40,915 nt of DNA, from contig NZ_KQ058816.1 in the NCBI RefSeq assembly GCF_000982955.1, forward strand, positions 1 through 40,915, given 5' to 3'. The stretch's first letter is position 1. Each line of letters begins with the position of its first letter. Of this stretch, positions 7,727 to 16,162 are shown piece by piece. A program made the translations under genes and the position numbers. Below the pieces are notes generated by a model that saw only the letters and a program-made list of their open reading frames with translations, searched no databases and was not told the DNA's origin. Source of the stretch: Micromonospora sp. HK10 (GTDB lineage Bacteria > Actinomycetota > Actinomycetes > Mycobacteriales > Micromonosporaceae).

Positions 7727-10633
7727 TCACCCGTTCGGGAAGTAGGTGCCGTAGTCGGCGTACGCCATCGCGACGTCCGCCTGGGCCCAGAACCGGTGGT
7801 AGTTGAAGACCGGCTCCGCACCCCCGTTGAGGTACGCCTGCACCTTCGGCCAGTCCGGGTCGTTCTTGTAGAACGACCGGATGTCCAGGAAGCTCTTGCC
7901 GGGGGCGATGGCGTCGCCGTTCGGCATCTTCCCGGACCAGCCGGAGGGGATGTAGAGACCCTGCCCGTCGGTGGCGTTGTAGACGTCGTCGAAGCGCCGG
8001 TAGTCGCCACGCGACTCCGGCATCGAGACGCCCTTGGCGTCAGCGGCGGCGGACAGCGCGTCCAGCAGGCCCTTGGCGGTGGTCTTCGCCGCCGCGTTGC
8101 CGGACTTCGCGGCGTACGCGATGAGGGTCCGGGCGTAGGCGGCGGCCACGCCGACGTCCTGGCCCTTCACCGTCACCTCGACGTGCAGGTTGGTGTTCGG
8201 CTGCGGGCTGGACGGGTTCCAGTTGTTGGGCTGGCCGGTCCACTTCATGTCCGACGGGATCGACCAGTTGGTGCCGGTGGTGGTGTTGGCGATGGCCCAC
8301 GGCACCCACTTGTCCAGCAGCGCCTTGGCCTTGGCGTTGCCGGTCTCCAGGTACAGCTCGGCGATCCGCTGCATCGACCAGGCCTGCATGCCGAACCACT
8401 GGTTGGACGGCGGGTCGTTGTAGACCGGGTCGACGTCATAGAACATGCCGTAGAAGGTGGCGGTGCCCGACGGCGGCTGGGCGTAGCTGCCGTCCCAGCT
8501 GTTGGTGGCGCCGCCGGCGATGCCACCCTCGGCCGACTGGAGCCAGGTGTAGAACTCCAGCTGCCGGTCGAGGCTCTTCTGCCAGTCCGACGTGGCCGTC
8601 GGCGACTTCGGCTTGAGCTCGGCCACGTTGGTCAGCGCCCAGGCCGCGAACGGGTTCTGGTAGCCGAAGTGGCTGTGGCTGGAGCCGATCCGCCACGACC
8701 AGTTCTGCGAGGTGTCGTACGCGCCACCCCAGGCGTAGTACCAGGAGAGCAGGTAGTGCGCCGAGTCGCGACCGCTGCCGGCCGGGCAGGTGGACGCGCC
8801 CACGCAGTTGCCGATCTTCTTGAAGTACTTGTCGAACATCGCGTACCGCAGGTAGTCGCCCATCTTGGCGGCCTTGGCCACGGTGGCCGCGACGTCGGCC
8901 TGCTTGCCCTGCGCCTTGGCCCAGGTCAGCGCCCAGTACGCGGCCTGCACGGCGCGGGCGTCGGCGTCCGGGGCGTCGGTGTACTTCCACTGCTTGGCCG
9001 GGGCGCTGGACTCCTTGACGAACAGGTCGAGGTAGCCGTACTGGCCGCCGTGCTTGAACGTGTCGCAGGACGGCTGCGGCACGGTCTCCCACACCGACTC
9101 CTGGGTGCCCCGCTGGAAGGTGTTGATGTACGCCGGCCGGGTGGTGCCGTCGCCGCAGTGGCCGTAGCCGTAGGTGTTGTCCACGTCGAGCAGCCAGTGC
9201 ATGCCGTAGATGTCACCGGTGCCGTAGGTGGACTGCAGCTCGGAGCGGAGCGGGTCCTGGCCGACCGGCACGTTCGGCTCCAGGGCCGACGGGTACTGGC
9301 TGGGCAGGTTGTGCTCGGCCGCGTACTGCGGGGTGCCCGCGGCGCCGGCCGTGGCCTGGTCGGCGTGCGACGGGATGATGTACTTCTCCATCACCGTCCA
9401 GGCGTTGTTGAACGGGGCCCAGTTCTGGGTGACCCGGCCGTACTGCGCCTCCAGCCAGATCCAGAAGCTGAACGCCTCCGAGGTGGTCTCGTGGCCGTAG
9501 TCGGGCGCCTCCACGATCAGCGTCTCGATCGAGTGGTACGGCACGCCCTCGGGGCTGAAGTAGCCCGAGTTCTTGATCTTGCCGTACTGGTCGAGGAACT
9601 TCTTGATGTAGGCGTTGTCCCCGCCCGGCACGTCGTTGTCGACCTCGGTGACGGTGACCGCGACCGGCGCGAACCCGGTGGCCGAGGCGGTGAGCGTGGC
9701 GGTGCCGCCGACGGTGTCGGCGTCCTCCGCGGCGGCGACGGTGGCGCTGACCCCACTGCTCCAGTTGCTCGGCGTCAGGGTCAGCGTGCTCGGCGACACG
9801 GTGATGTCGCTGTCCCCGCTGAGGGCGAGGGAGACCGCGACGTTGCTGGTCGGCGCGGCGCTGAGGGTGAACTTCACCGACGAGGTGCCGCCCTCGCTGA
9901 CGCTGACCGCCGAGGGGGTCGCCACCAGCACCGGTCCGGAGGCCGGGTTGACGGTGAACGACTTCTCGGCGACGCCGATGCCGTTGGCGTTGTCGTACGC
10001 CTTGGCCTGCACGGTGTAGCTGCCGGCCGGCAGGTCCTCCAGCGTGTAGGCGTAGGGGGCGCTGGTGTCGGTGTTGACCAGCAGGCCGTTGCGGTAGAAC
10101 TCGACCTTGCTGATGGTGCCGTCCGGGTCGCTGGCGGTGGCCGTCAGCGGCACGTCGGCGGGGGCCTCGAAGGGCCCGGTGGGCACGCCGAGCGAGACCG
10201 TCGGCGGCTGGTTGGCCGAGGTGCCGTTGCAGGTCACCCCGTTGAGCGTGAACGAGGCCGGCTTCGGGTTGCTACCGGAGTAGCTGCCGTTGAAGCCGAT
10301 GGTGGTGGAGGCGCCCGTGCCGAGGCTGCCGTTCCACGACTCGTTGGTGGCGGTCACCTCGCTGCCGGACTGGCTCCACTTCGCCGACCAGCCCTGGGTG
10401 ACCCGCTGGCTGCTGTTCGGGAAGGCGAACTTGAGCGTCCAGGCGTTGACGGCGTCGCCCAGGTTCTTGATGGTCACGTTGGCGGTGAAGCCCGTGCCCC
10501 AGTCGTTCGTCGCGTACGTCACGTCGCAGGCGGGTGCGGCCTGCGCGGCGCCGGCCGGCAGGGTCACCCCGCCGATGGCGAGGGTGATGGCGGCGACCAT
10601 CGCCGTTCGGCGACGTCTGGCCATGAGTCTCAT
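7727..10633 (-). CDS. Secreted GH48 exocellulase with CBM2, Ig-like and Calx-beta-like modules
   Basis: A 968-aa modular cellulase. Residues 1-33 form a signal peptide (Arg-rich n-region, hydrophobic core, AQA-A cleavage site). A CBM2 cellulose-binding module follows (about 36-135, bounded by Cys36 and Cys135, with surface Trp residues). Then come an Ig-like domain (about 143-230, 'PPTVSL...FYRNGLLVNTDTSAPY'), a Calx-beta-like domain (about 234-335), and a C-terminal GH48 catalytic domain of about 630 residues beginning 'NAYIKKFLDQYGKIK'. GH48 enzymes are inverting, processive cellobiohydrolases acting from reducing ends and are usually the key exocellulase of a cellulolytic species. Start ATG 10633 has GAGGAG 11 nt upstream. 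A 218-nt gap separates it from the nearest CebR/CelR-type operator. Single gene with its own terminator. Confidence 0.95.
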   Translation of the reverse strand: MRLMARRRRTAMVAAITLAIGGVTLPAGAAQAAPACDVTYATNDWGTGFTANVTIKNLGDAVNAWTLKFAFPNSSQRVTQGWSAKWSQSGSEVTATNESWNGSLGTGASTTIGFNGSYSGSNPKPASFTLNGVTCNGTSANQPPTVSLGVPTGPFEAPADVPLTATASDPDGTISKVEFYRNGLLVNTDTSAPYAYTLEDLPAGSYTVQAKAYDNANGIGVAEKSFTVNPASGPVLVATPSAVSVSEGGTSSVKFTLSAAPTSNVAVSLALSGDSDITVSPSTLTLTPSNWSSGVSATVAAAEDADTVGGTATLTASATGFAPVAVTVTEVDNDVPGGDNAYIKKFLDQYGKIKNSGYFSPEGVPYHSIETLIVEAPDYGHETTSEAFSFWIWLEAQYGRVTQNWAPFNNAWTVMEKYIIPSHADQATAGAAGTPQYAAEHNLPSQYPSALEPNVPVGQDPLRSELQSTYGTGDIYGMHWLLDVDNTYGYGHCGDGTTRPAYINTFQRGTQESVWETVPQPSCDTFKHGGQYGYLDLFVKESSAPAKQWKYTDAPDADARAVQAAYWALTWAKAQGKQADVAATVAKAAKMGDYLRYAMFDKYFKKIGNCVGASTCPAGSGRDSAHYLLSWYYAWGGAYDTSQNWSWRIGSSHSHFGYQNPFAAWALTNVAELKPKSPTATSDWQKSLDRQLEFYTWLQSAEGGIAGGATNSWDGSYAQPPSGTATFYGMFYDVDPVYNDPPSNQWFGMQAWSMQRIAELYLETGNAKAKALLDKWVPWAIANTTTGTNWSIPSDMKWTGQPNNWNPSSPQPNTNLHVEVTVKGQDVGVAAAYARTLIAYAAKSGNAAAKTTAKGLLDALSAAADAKGVSMPESRGDYRRFDDVYNATDGQGLYIPSGWSGKMPNGDAIAPGKSFLDIRSFYKNDPDWPKVQAYLNGGAEPVFNYHRFWAQADVAMAYADYGTYFPNG

Positions 10634-10850
10634 GTGCGCGGTGTCTCCTCGGACCAGGCCGGGACCGGAGCCCCGGCGGAGCGCCTCCACGCGTCGACGG
10701 GGCGTACGCGGGGGGACGGAGGCGCCCGGAAAGGTGGTCGACCCGGCCGTGCCGGGGATCGGGGGCGCCGCACCGGTTGCACCGGGTGCCCTCGGCGGCC
10801 CTCGCTCGCGCGAGCTGGCTCCGCGTCGCGGTTGATTGGAGAGTGTGCCA

Positions 10851-10864
10851 TGGAAGCGCTCCCA
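10851..10864. promoter_or_regulatory. CebR/CelR-type operator (GH48 side)
   Basis: TGGAAGCGCTCCCA matches 13 of 14 positions of the palindrome TGGGAGCGCTCCCA bound by the LacI-family cellulose repressors CebR (Streptomyces) and CelR (Thermobifida). It lies 218 nt before the GH48 start. Cellobiose normally releases the repressor. Confidence 0.85.
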
Positions 10865-10917
10865 CCACAACGGCCAGCGCAGACACCCAGGTCGATGTTT
10901 CGATCTCGTTTAGGGGC

Positions 10918-10946
10918 TTTCACAAAGCCGTGACGGGCGTTACAGT
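10918..10946 (+). promoter_or_regulatory. Candidate plus-strand promoter inside the control region
   Basis: TTTCAC (10918-10923), a 17-nt spacer and TACAGT (10941-10946) look like a -35/-10 pair. Transcription would begin near 10953, placing the 10962 operator just downstream as a roadblock. The transcript would run through the two orphan hairpins toward the GH1 gene. The -35 match is weak. Confidence 0.35.
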
Positions 10947-10961
10947 CGCAAGCATCGCCGG

Positions 10962-10975
10962 TGGGAGCGCTTCCA
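10962..10975. promoter_or_regulatory. CebR/CelR-type operator (central)
   Basis: TGGGAGCGCTTCCA matches 13 of 14 consensus positions and is the mirror image of the 10851 site, 111 nt away. Two facing sites could support repressor looping or control both directions. Confidence 0.85.
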
Positions 10976-11037
10976 TCGACGGAGATGCAAGTACCAGATC
11001 GCCGGGTACACACGTGCCCGGCGCGCCAAGCCCAAAG

Positions 11038-11074
11038 GGCTGACGGCGGGCCAGCCCGGACGCCGCCGTCAGCC
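11038..11074 (+). terminator. Orphan 12-bp hairpin
   Basis: GGCTGACGGCGG and CCGCCGTCAGCC pair perfectly around a 13-nt loop. No gene ends here. It could be an early terminator or a structural element of a transcript from the 10918 promoter. Confidence 0.45.
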
Positions 11075-11183
11075 ATCGCCCACCGACATGGAGGGAGGTG
11101 GAACCAGAGCCACTCGCGTGGCCCGGCTCCCGCGCGACACGCACGAAGGACGCCAATTCCACACGTGCGTGTGTGCATCACAG

Positions 11184-11216
11184 GTGGGGACGGGGGTTGC
11201 CCTCCCCCGTCCCCAC
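11184..11216 (+). terminator. Orphan 13-bp terminator-like hairpin
   Basis: GTGGGGACGGGGG and CCCCCGTCCCCAC pair perfectly around a 7-nt loop. It stands between the central operator and the GH1 promoter with no annotated gene on either side, so it may end a small RNA or shield the GH1 promoter from read-through. Confidence 0.5.
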
Positions 11217-11423
11217 ACTAAACCCCCGTTGTCGACGGGAAAAGAGGCCGACGGGACAGGCGTGACGCGCCACCCGGCCGGCCTCCTTCGCTATCTGCCC
11301 CAACCTTCGCCGCTCGCCCGCCCCCGAGCGACAACCCCGCCCACCCCATCCCGGCCGCCCGACCGGCCGGGCCTCGCTGCTGCGCCGGCCCGCCCACGGG
11401 GACCCGGCCGGCCGCTCCTGACC

Positions 11424-11442
11424 TATGATGGGAGCGCTCCCG
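11424..11442 (+). promoter_or_regulatory. GH1 promoter -10 box overlapping a CebR/CelR-type operator
   Basis: TATGAT (11424-11429) is a near-ideal -10. Its last T is the first base of TGGGAGCGCTCCCG (11429-11442), a 13 of 14 match to the CebR/CelR operator. A bound repressor would cover the transcription start near 11436, so repression by steric block is expected. Confidence 0.8.
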
Positions 11443-11478
11443 GCCCGTCGGGGCGGCCACCCATTGCGAGGAGAACAC

Positions 11479-12975
11479 ATGTCGCTACTCACCCGACGGC
11501 GCCTGCTCCGCCGCGCCGCGCTCTCCGCGACCGCCGCCGGCGCGGCCCGCGCCGGGCTCACCGGCGCCGCCGCGACCGGGCTCGCCGCCACCGCCACCAC
11601 CGCCGGCTGCGACGACACCCCGGACCGGGACACGGACAGCGCGGACACCGGCCGGGGGGCCGTGCGCTTCCCGACCGGCTTCGGCTGGGGCGCGGCCACC
11701 TCCGCCTACCAGATCGAGGGCGCGGCCAAGGAGGACGGCCGGGGCGAATCGGTCTGGGACACCTTCAGCCACACCCCCGGCCGCACCCGCAACGGCGACA
11801 CCGGCGACGTGGCCGCCGACCACTACCACCGGTACGCCGCCGACCTCGACCTCATGCGCGACCTGGGCCTGCGCAGCTACCGCTTCTCCATCTCCTGGCC
11901 ACGGATCCAGGCCGACGGCACCGGCAAGCCCAACCAGCGCGGCCTCGACTTCTACCGACGGCTGGTGGACGGGCTGCACGAGCGGGGCATCGCGCCGATG
12001 GCCACCCTGTTCCACTGGGACCTGCCCCAGGCGTTGCAGGACGACGGCGGCTGGGAGAACCGGGACACCGCCGACCGGTTCGGCGACTACGCCGAGGCCG
12101 TGTTCCGCGCCCTGGGCGACCGGGTGCCGGTCTGGCTGACCATCAACGAGCCGAAGACCGTGGTGCAGAACGGCTACATCTGGGGGCACCACGCGCCCGG
12201 CCGGCAGGACCCGGAGGCGGCGTACCTGGTCGCCCACCACCTCCAGCTCGCCCACGGTCTCGCCGTCCAGGCGCTGCGCGCCGGCGGGACGAAGGTGCGC
12301 ATCGGTCCGGCGTTGAACCTGCACCCCTGCTACCCGGCCGACGACACCACCGAGGCGGCCGCCGCCACCCGGCTGCACGACGGCTACGAGAACCGCCTCT
12401 ACCTGGACTCGATCCTCAAGGGCGCGTACCCGCAGGACGTGCTGGCCGACCTGGGCGCGGACAGCCGGATGGCCAAGGGCATCCGGGACGGCGACCTCAA
12501 GATCATCTCTAGCCCGGTCGACCTGCTCGCGGTGCAGTACTACACGCCTCTCTACGTGACCGCCCAGCGCGACACGGTGCGCAAGTGGCCGACCTCCGAG
12601 GCCGAATGGCAGCAGATCTACCCCGACGGGATGTACGACATCCTCACCCGGGTCACCCGCGACTACGGCCGGCTCCCGATCACCATCACCGAGAACGGCC
12701 TGCCCTGCCCGGACACCCTCGCCGCCGACGGCACCGTGGACGACCAGGGCCGGATCGACTTCCTCCGCGACCACTTCGCCGCCGCCCACCGGGCGATCCG
12801 CGACGGCGTGCCGTTGGAGAGCTACCACGTCTGGTCGCTGCTGGACAACTTCGAGTGGGCCGAGGGCTACGAGCAGCGCTGGGGCCTGGTCTACGTCGAC
12901 TACCCGAGCCAGCGGCGGGTGCTCAAGCGCAGCGCCCACTGGTACCGCGACGTCATCCGCAAGAACGGCCTGTAG
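11479..12975 (+). CDS. GH1 beta-glucosidase with a Tat lipoprotein-like signal
   Basis: A 498-aa family 1 glycoside hydrolase, retaining beta-glucosidase/beta-glycosidase. The catalytic acid/base is Glu224 in TINEP and the nucleophile Glu405 in TITENG; the N-terminal 'FGWGAATSAYQIEG' motif and 'TLFHWDLPQ' are also present. It should split cellobiose and short cellodextrins to glucose. Unusually, about 62 residues precede the catalytic domain: TRRRLLRRAA (twin arginines), a hydrophobic Ala-rich stretch, TTAGC with Cys44 as a possible lipobox, then a Asp/Thr-rich linker. Most GH1 enzymes of actinomycetes are cytoplasmic. Start ATG 11479 has GAGGAGA at good spacing. It is divergent from GH48 and shares its operator type. 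Confidence 0.92.
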   Translation: MSLLTRRRLLRRAALSATAAGAARAGLTGAAATGLAATATTAGCDDTPDRDTDSADTGRGAVRFPTGFGWGAATSAYQIEGAAKEDGRGESVWDTFSHTPGRTRNGDTGDVAADHYHRYAADLDLMRDLGLRSYRFSISWPRIQADGTGKPNQRGLDFYRRLVDGLHERGIAPMATLFHWDLPQALQDDGGWENRDTADRFGDYAEAVFRALGDRVPVWLTINEPKTVVQNGYIWGHHAPGRQDPEAAYLVAHHLQLAHGLAVQALRAGGTKVRIGPALNLHPCYPADDTTEAAAATRLHDGYENRLYLDSILKGAYPQDVLADLGADSRMAKGIRDGDLKIISSPVDLLAVQYYTPLYVTAQRDTVRKWPTSEAEWQQIYPDGMYDILTRVTRDYGRLPITITENGLPCPDTLAADGTVDDQGRIDFLRDHFAAAHRAIRDGVPLESYHVWSLLDNFEWAEGYEQRWGLVYVDYPSQRRVLKRSAHWYRDVIRKNGL

Positions 12976-12998
12976 GGCCTGGCCACACCGGCGGGCGG

Positions 12999-13028
12999 CC
13001 CGGCCGGGACGCTACGGCGCCGGCCGGG
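12999..13028. terminator. Terminator between GH1 and roadblock genes
   Basis: CCCGGCCG and CGGCCGGG form an 8-bp stem around a 14-nt loop, 24 nt after the GH1 stop. A second palindrome (GCCCCGCT-C-AGCGGGGC) spans the stop codon of the convergent gene. Confidence 0.55.
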
Positions 13029-13038
13029 CGCGCCCCGC

Positions 13039-13461
13039 TCAGCGGGGCAGCGCCTGCTGGAGTTCCGCCCGCAACGCCGGGGTGAGCATCTCGCCGGCCT
13101 GCTTCGCCAGCCGGGCCATCTCGTAGCCGACCACGCCGACATCGGCGTCCGCGGCGGCCAGGGTGGCCAGGATCGACCCGTCCCGGATCTGCATGACCAG
13201 GAAATAGCCGCGGCCCATCTCGACCACCGTCTGCTTGACGACGTCCCCGTCGAACATCTGCGCCGCGCCGGCGGTGATGCTCATCAGCCCCGAGGTCACC
13301 GCCGCGAGCTTGTCCGCGTGATCGCGCGGCAGATGCGCGGAGATCGCCACCAACAGTCCGTCGGAGGAGACCACCACGGCGTGGGCCACCCCGGGGACCC
13401 GCTCGGCGAACGCGTTCACCAGCCAGCTCAGGTCACCTGCCTCCTGGCTCAACGTCGTCAC
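13039..13461 (-). CDS. Roadblock/LC7 domain protein (CvnB-like)
   Basis: A 140-aa roadblock/LC7-fold protein ('[29 protein letters not shown]', then '[19 protein letters not shown]'). In streptomycete conservons such proteins (CvnB) act with a sensor kinase-like protein (CvnA), a DUF742 protein (CvnC) and a Ras-like GTPase (CvnD) at the membrane, and bind or regulate the GTPase. Start GTG 13461 follows AGGGGGA by 8 nt and forms a GTGA overlap with the kinase stop, so the two are translationally coupled. No DUF742 or GTPase gene follows; the next gene is the convergent GH1. Confidence 0.9.
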   Translation of the reverse strand: MTTLSQEAGDLSWLVNAFAERVPGVAHAVVVSSDGLLVAISAHLPRDHADKLAAVTSGLMSITAGAAQMFDGDVVKQTVVEMGRGYFLVMQIRDGSILATLAAADADVGVVGYEMARLAKQAGEMLTPALRAELQQALPR

Positions 13462-16055
13462 TGTTGTCGTCCCCCTTCGTCGCGCGGCAGGTACATCACG
13501 GTGGTCTCCTCGGCCTCGGCCCGCCGCACCCCGCTGTAGTAGCGGGAGAGCATGCCGCCGACCGCGTCCGGGTCCAGGTCCTGGCGCGGCGCCGACCGGC
13601 TCGCCGGCCCCGCCTCGGTGACCGCGGCGAGCTGCGCCATCGGTACCCGGACCGGCAGGCCCCGCGCGTTGGTCCCACCGGTGACCGGCGTCGCGGCCGG
13701 CGGCGGCGTCACGCCGAGCACCGAACTCGACGGTCCCTGGCGGGAAAACCAACCGCCGCCGCGCGCCGCACCGGCCGCCGGGCTGAGCACGTCCTCGGCC
13801 CGTACCGGCATCGGGCGCACCTGGCGGGGCACGGCCGGCGCCGCCCCGGCGGGCGCCCCCAGCGGCAGCGGACGCGCCGGCGGCCCCCCGGTCGAGGGCC
13901 GCCCCCGGCCGCCGGCCGGCAGCCCGGCCGGCGGATGCGCGGGACTGCGGCCGGCCACCGGAAGCTCGGTGGTCGCGGCCCGCAACGGGCCGGCCCCGGA
14001 CGCCGCGGCCACCTGGCTGGTCAGCCTCCGCCGCGCGGCCGGCTGGTCCGCGCCGTCGGGCGGCGCCGGGGCCAGCAGCTCGGCGGGGATCCGGACCGCC
14101 GCCACCAGGCCCTCCCCGCCGGAGCGCAACCACACCTGGAGGCGGTGCCGGGCGCCGAGGTGGCCGACCACGAACAGCCCCATCCGTTCCGAGGCGGCCA
14201 CGTCCGCCGCGGGCGGCTCGGCCAGCACCGCGTTCGCCTCCGCCAGCGCCGACGGGCTCATCCCGAGCCCTTGGTCGGTGATCTCCACCAGCGCGCCCGC
14301 CCCCTCGGCGCGGGTGGCCACCCGGACCATCGTGTCGGGGCGGGAGAAAGCGGTGGCGTTCTCCAGCAGCTCGGCGAAGAGGTGCACCAGGTCACCGACG
14401 GCGTGCCCGCGCACGTGCAGGTCGGCCGGCGCCTCGTGGCGCACCCGCTGGTACTGCTCGATCTCGGCGCTCGCGGCGAGCAGCACCGCTCCCAGCCCGA
14501 CCGGACGGTTCCACCGGCGGCTGGACTCGCTGCCGGCGAGCACCAGCAGGCTCTCGTCGTTGCGCCGCATCCGGGCGGCCAGGTGGTCGAGCTTGAACAG
14601 GTTCTCCAACTGCTCCGGGTCGCTCTCCTCGCGCTCCAGGTCGTCGAGGAGTTCGAGCTGCCGCTCGACCAGCACCTGGCTGCGCCGGGCCAGGTTGACG
14701 AACATGGCGTTGACGTTGCGCCGCATCATCGCCTGCTCCACCGCCACGTCGACGGCGCTGCGGTGCACCGCCACGAACGCCTCGGCCAGCTCGCCCAGCT
14801 CGTCGCGGGAGGTGACCACCGCCGGCGCCACCTCGATCGCGCCCACCGGGCGGTCCACCACCCGCAGCCGGTGCAGGGTGTGCGGCAGTTCGACCTGCGC
14901 GATGCGCAGCGCCTGGCTGCGCAGCAGCCGCATCGAGCGGGCGATGGAGCGGCCCACCAGCAGAGAGATCAGCACGGCGACCAGCAGCACCGCCACGATG
15001 CCGCCCAGCACCAGCAGGGTGTCCCGCAGCTGGCCGGCGCTGGCGTCGTCGGCCTGGCGGACCGCGTCGCCGAGAACCTCCCCCTCGAGCTGGCGCAACA
15101 GCTCCTGGCGCTGCTCGCTGGCCGCCCACCACTGCGGCGCGGGCAGCACCGCCGGCGCCGCGGTGCCGGTGGGCAGGCTATTCTCCTCCAGCTTGGTGGC
15201 CGCCACGAACGCCGGGTCCACCGACGTCTGGTCGTAGCGGCGGACCTGCTCGGTGGTGGCCGCGACCCGGAACGCGCCCAGCGCGGTGAGCTGCTGGGCG
15301 CGCAGGTCGGTCAGGGTCACCTGGTCGTCGGCCTCGTACCGGCCGCCGCGGGCGGCCGCGTAGAGCTCGGCCCGGATCCGGGAGGAGAGTTCCTTGACCC
15401 GGGACAGCTGCACGTAGCGCAGCACCGCGTCGGTGAGCGCCCGCTGGTCGTCACCGGGCGACGGCTCGGCCAGCAGGTTGAGCAGCGCCGCCACCGCGCG
15501 GTGGTAGTTGCTGAGGATGGTGTCGCTGCTGAGCACCGCCGGCGCGATCGCGGCCCGGATGTAGGCGACCTGGTCGTACGCCTCCAGCACCTCCTGGTAC
15601 GCGACCCGCCAGGAGGCGCTGGCCCCGGCGAGCGGCTCGGCGGCCTCGCGCAGCTCGGCCATCGCCCGGTCGGACGCCGCCTGCAACGGCTTCAGCGCGG
15701 CGACCGCCGCGAACCGCTCACCGGCGGCGATCGCGTCGCGCAGCGCCGCCAGCTCACCGGCGGCCCGGTCCCGCTCCTGCTGGAGCCGGTCCACCGCGGT
15801 GGTGATCTGCCGGCCGATGCCGACCTGCTGGGCGAACGTGCTCAGCGCCGTGGTCCGCCCGACCAGCGCAGTGGTCTGCACGCCGGCCAGCACCAGGAAG
15901 GCGACGGACGGGATGACCAGCACCGTGGCGAGCTTGGTGCCCATCCGCCAGTCCCGCAACCGGAAGGCGGATCGGCGGGTCGCCGCCGGCCGGTCCCCGG
16001 CCGGACGACGGCGCGACGCAGCCGGCCCACGAGCCGGCTCGGCGCCTCCCTCCAC
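13458..16055 (-). CDS. Nitrate/nitrite-sensor (NIT) domain histidine kinase, CvnA-like
   Basis: An 865-aa membrane kinase. A short cytoplasmic N-terminus is followed by TM1 (about 41-61), a helical NIT-type sensor domain (about 80-330), TM2 (about 346-368), HAMP (about 369-435), a coiled segment with '[13 protein letters not shown]' (His491, the likely phospho-acceptor region in this family), and an ATPase domain with N-box Asn566 ([10 protein letters not shown]), G1 box around Asp594 (DQGLGMS) and G2 box ([10 protein letters not shown]). A Pro/Ala/Gly-rich tail (about 665-865) ends the protein, as in streptomycete CvnA proteins. There is no adjacent response regulator. Start GTG 16055 has GAGGAGG 5 nt upstream, deciding against longer frames. 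Operon with the roadblock gene. Confidence 0.9.
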   Translation of the reverse strand: MEGGAEPARGPAASRRRPAGDRPAATRRSAFRLRDWRMGTKLATVLVIPSVAFLVLAGVQTTALVGRTTALSTFAQQVGIGRQITTAVDRLQQERDRAAGELAALRDAIAAGERFAAVAALKPLQAASDRAMAELREAAEPLAGASASWRVAYQEVLEAYDQVAYIRAAIAPAVLSSDTILSNYHRAVAALLNLLAEPSPGDDQRALTDAVLRYVQLSRVKELSSRIRAELYAAARGGRYEADDQVTLTDLRAQQLTALGAFRVAATTEQVRRYDQTSVDPAFVAATKLEENSLPTGTAAPAVLPAPQWWAASEQRQELLRQLEGEVLGDAVRQADDASAGQLRDTLLVLGGIVAVLLVAVLISLLVGRSIARSMRLLRSQALRIAQVELPHTLHRLRVVDRPVGAIEVAPAVVTSRDELGELAEAFVAVHRSAVDVAVEQAMMRRNVNAMFVNLARRSQVLVERQLELLDDLEREESDPEQLENLFKLDHLAARMRRNDESLLVLAGSESSRRWNRPVGLGAVLLAASAEIEQYQRVRHEAPADLHVRGHAVGDLVHLFAELLENATAFSRPDTMVRVATRAEGAGALVEITDQGLGMSPSALAEANAVLAEPPAADVAASERMGLFVVGHLGARHRLQVWLRSGGEGLVAAVRIPAELLAPAPPDGADQPAARRRLTSQVAAASGAGPLRAATTELPVAGRSPAHPPAGLPAGGRGRPSTGGPPARPLPLGAPAGAAPAVPRQVRPMPVRAEDVLSPAAGAARGGGWFSRQGPSSSVLGVTPPPAATPVTGGTNARGLPVRVPMAQLAAVTEAGPASRSAPRQDLDPDAVGGMLSRYYSGVRRAEAEETTVMYLPRDEGGRQQ

Positions 16056-16162
16056 ACCTGCCTCCTCGGTCCCCCACGACTCCCGCGCGACGGGGAGCGG
16101 GCTCCATCCAACCAGGCCACCGGGCGGTGTCAACGGCTGCCCGACCCCCGCGACCAGGAAAG

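Larger units (their letters stand above)
10634..11478. other. 845-nt divergent control region of the cellulose unit
   Basis: No convincing ORF is present. The region holds three CebR/CelR-type operators, a plausible plus-strand promoter at 10918-10946, the GH1 promoter at 11424, and two strong hairpins (11038-11074, 11184-11216) that belong to no annotated gene. A clear GH48 promoter was not found; the minus-strand leader would be at least 200 nt. Confidence 0.6.

Noticed and set aside
7796..10933. A 1045-aa open frame antisense to the GH48 gene
   Set aside because: It is a shadow frame produced by extreme GC content; its product is Arg/Val/Gly-rich without domains, while the opposite strand encodes an unmistakable GH48 cellulase.
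10961..11221. Small ORF starting after the central cellulase operator (ATG 10985)
   Set aside because: No SD at proper spacing, Arg/Pro-rich low-information product, and it crosses two perfect hairpins; a non-coding transcript is more likely.
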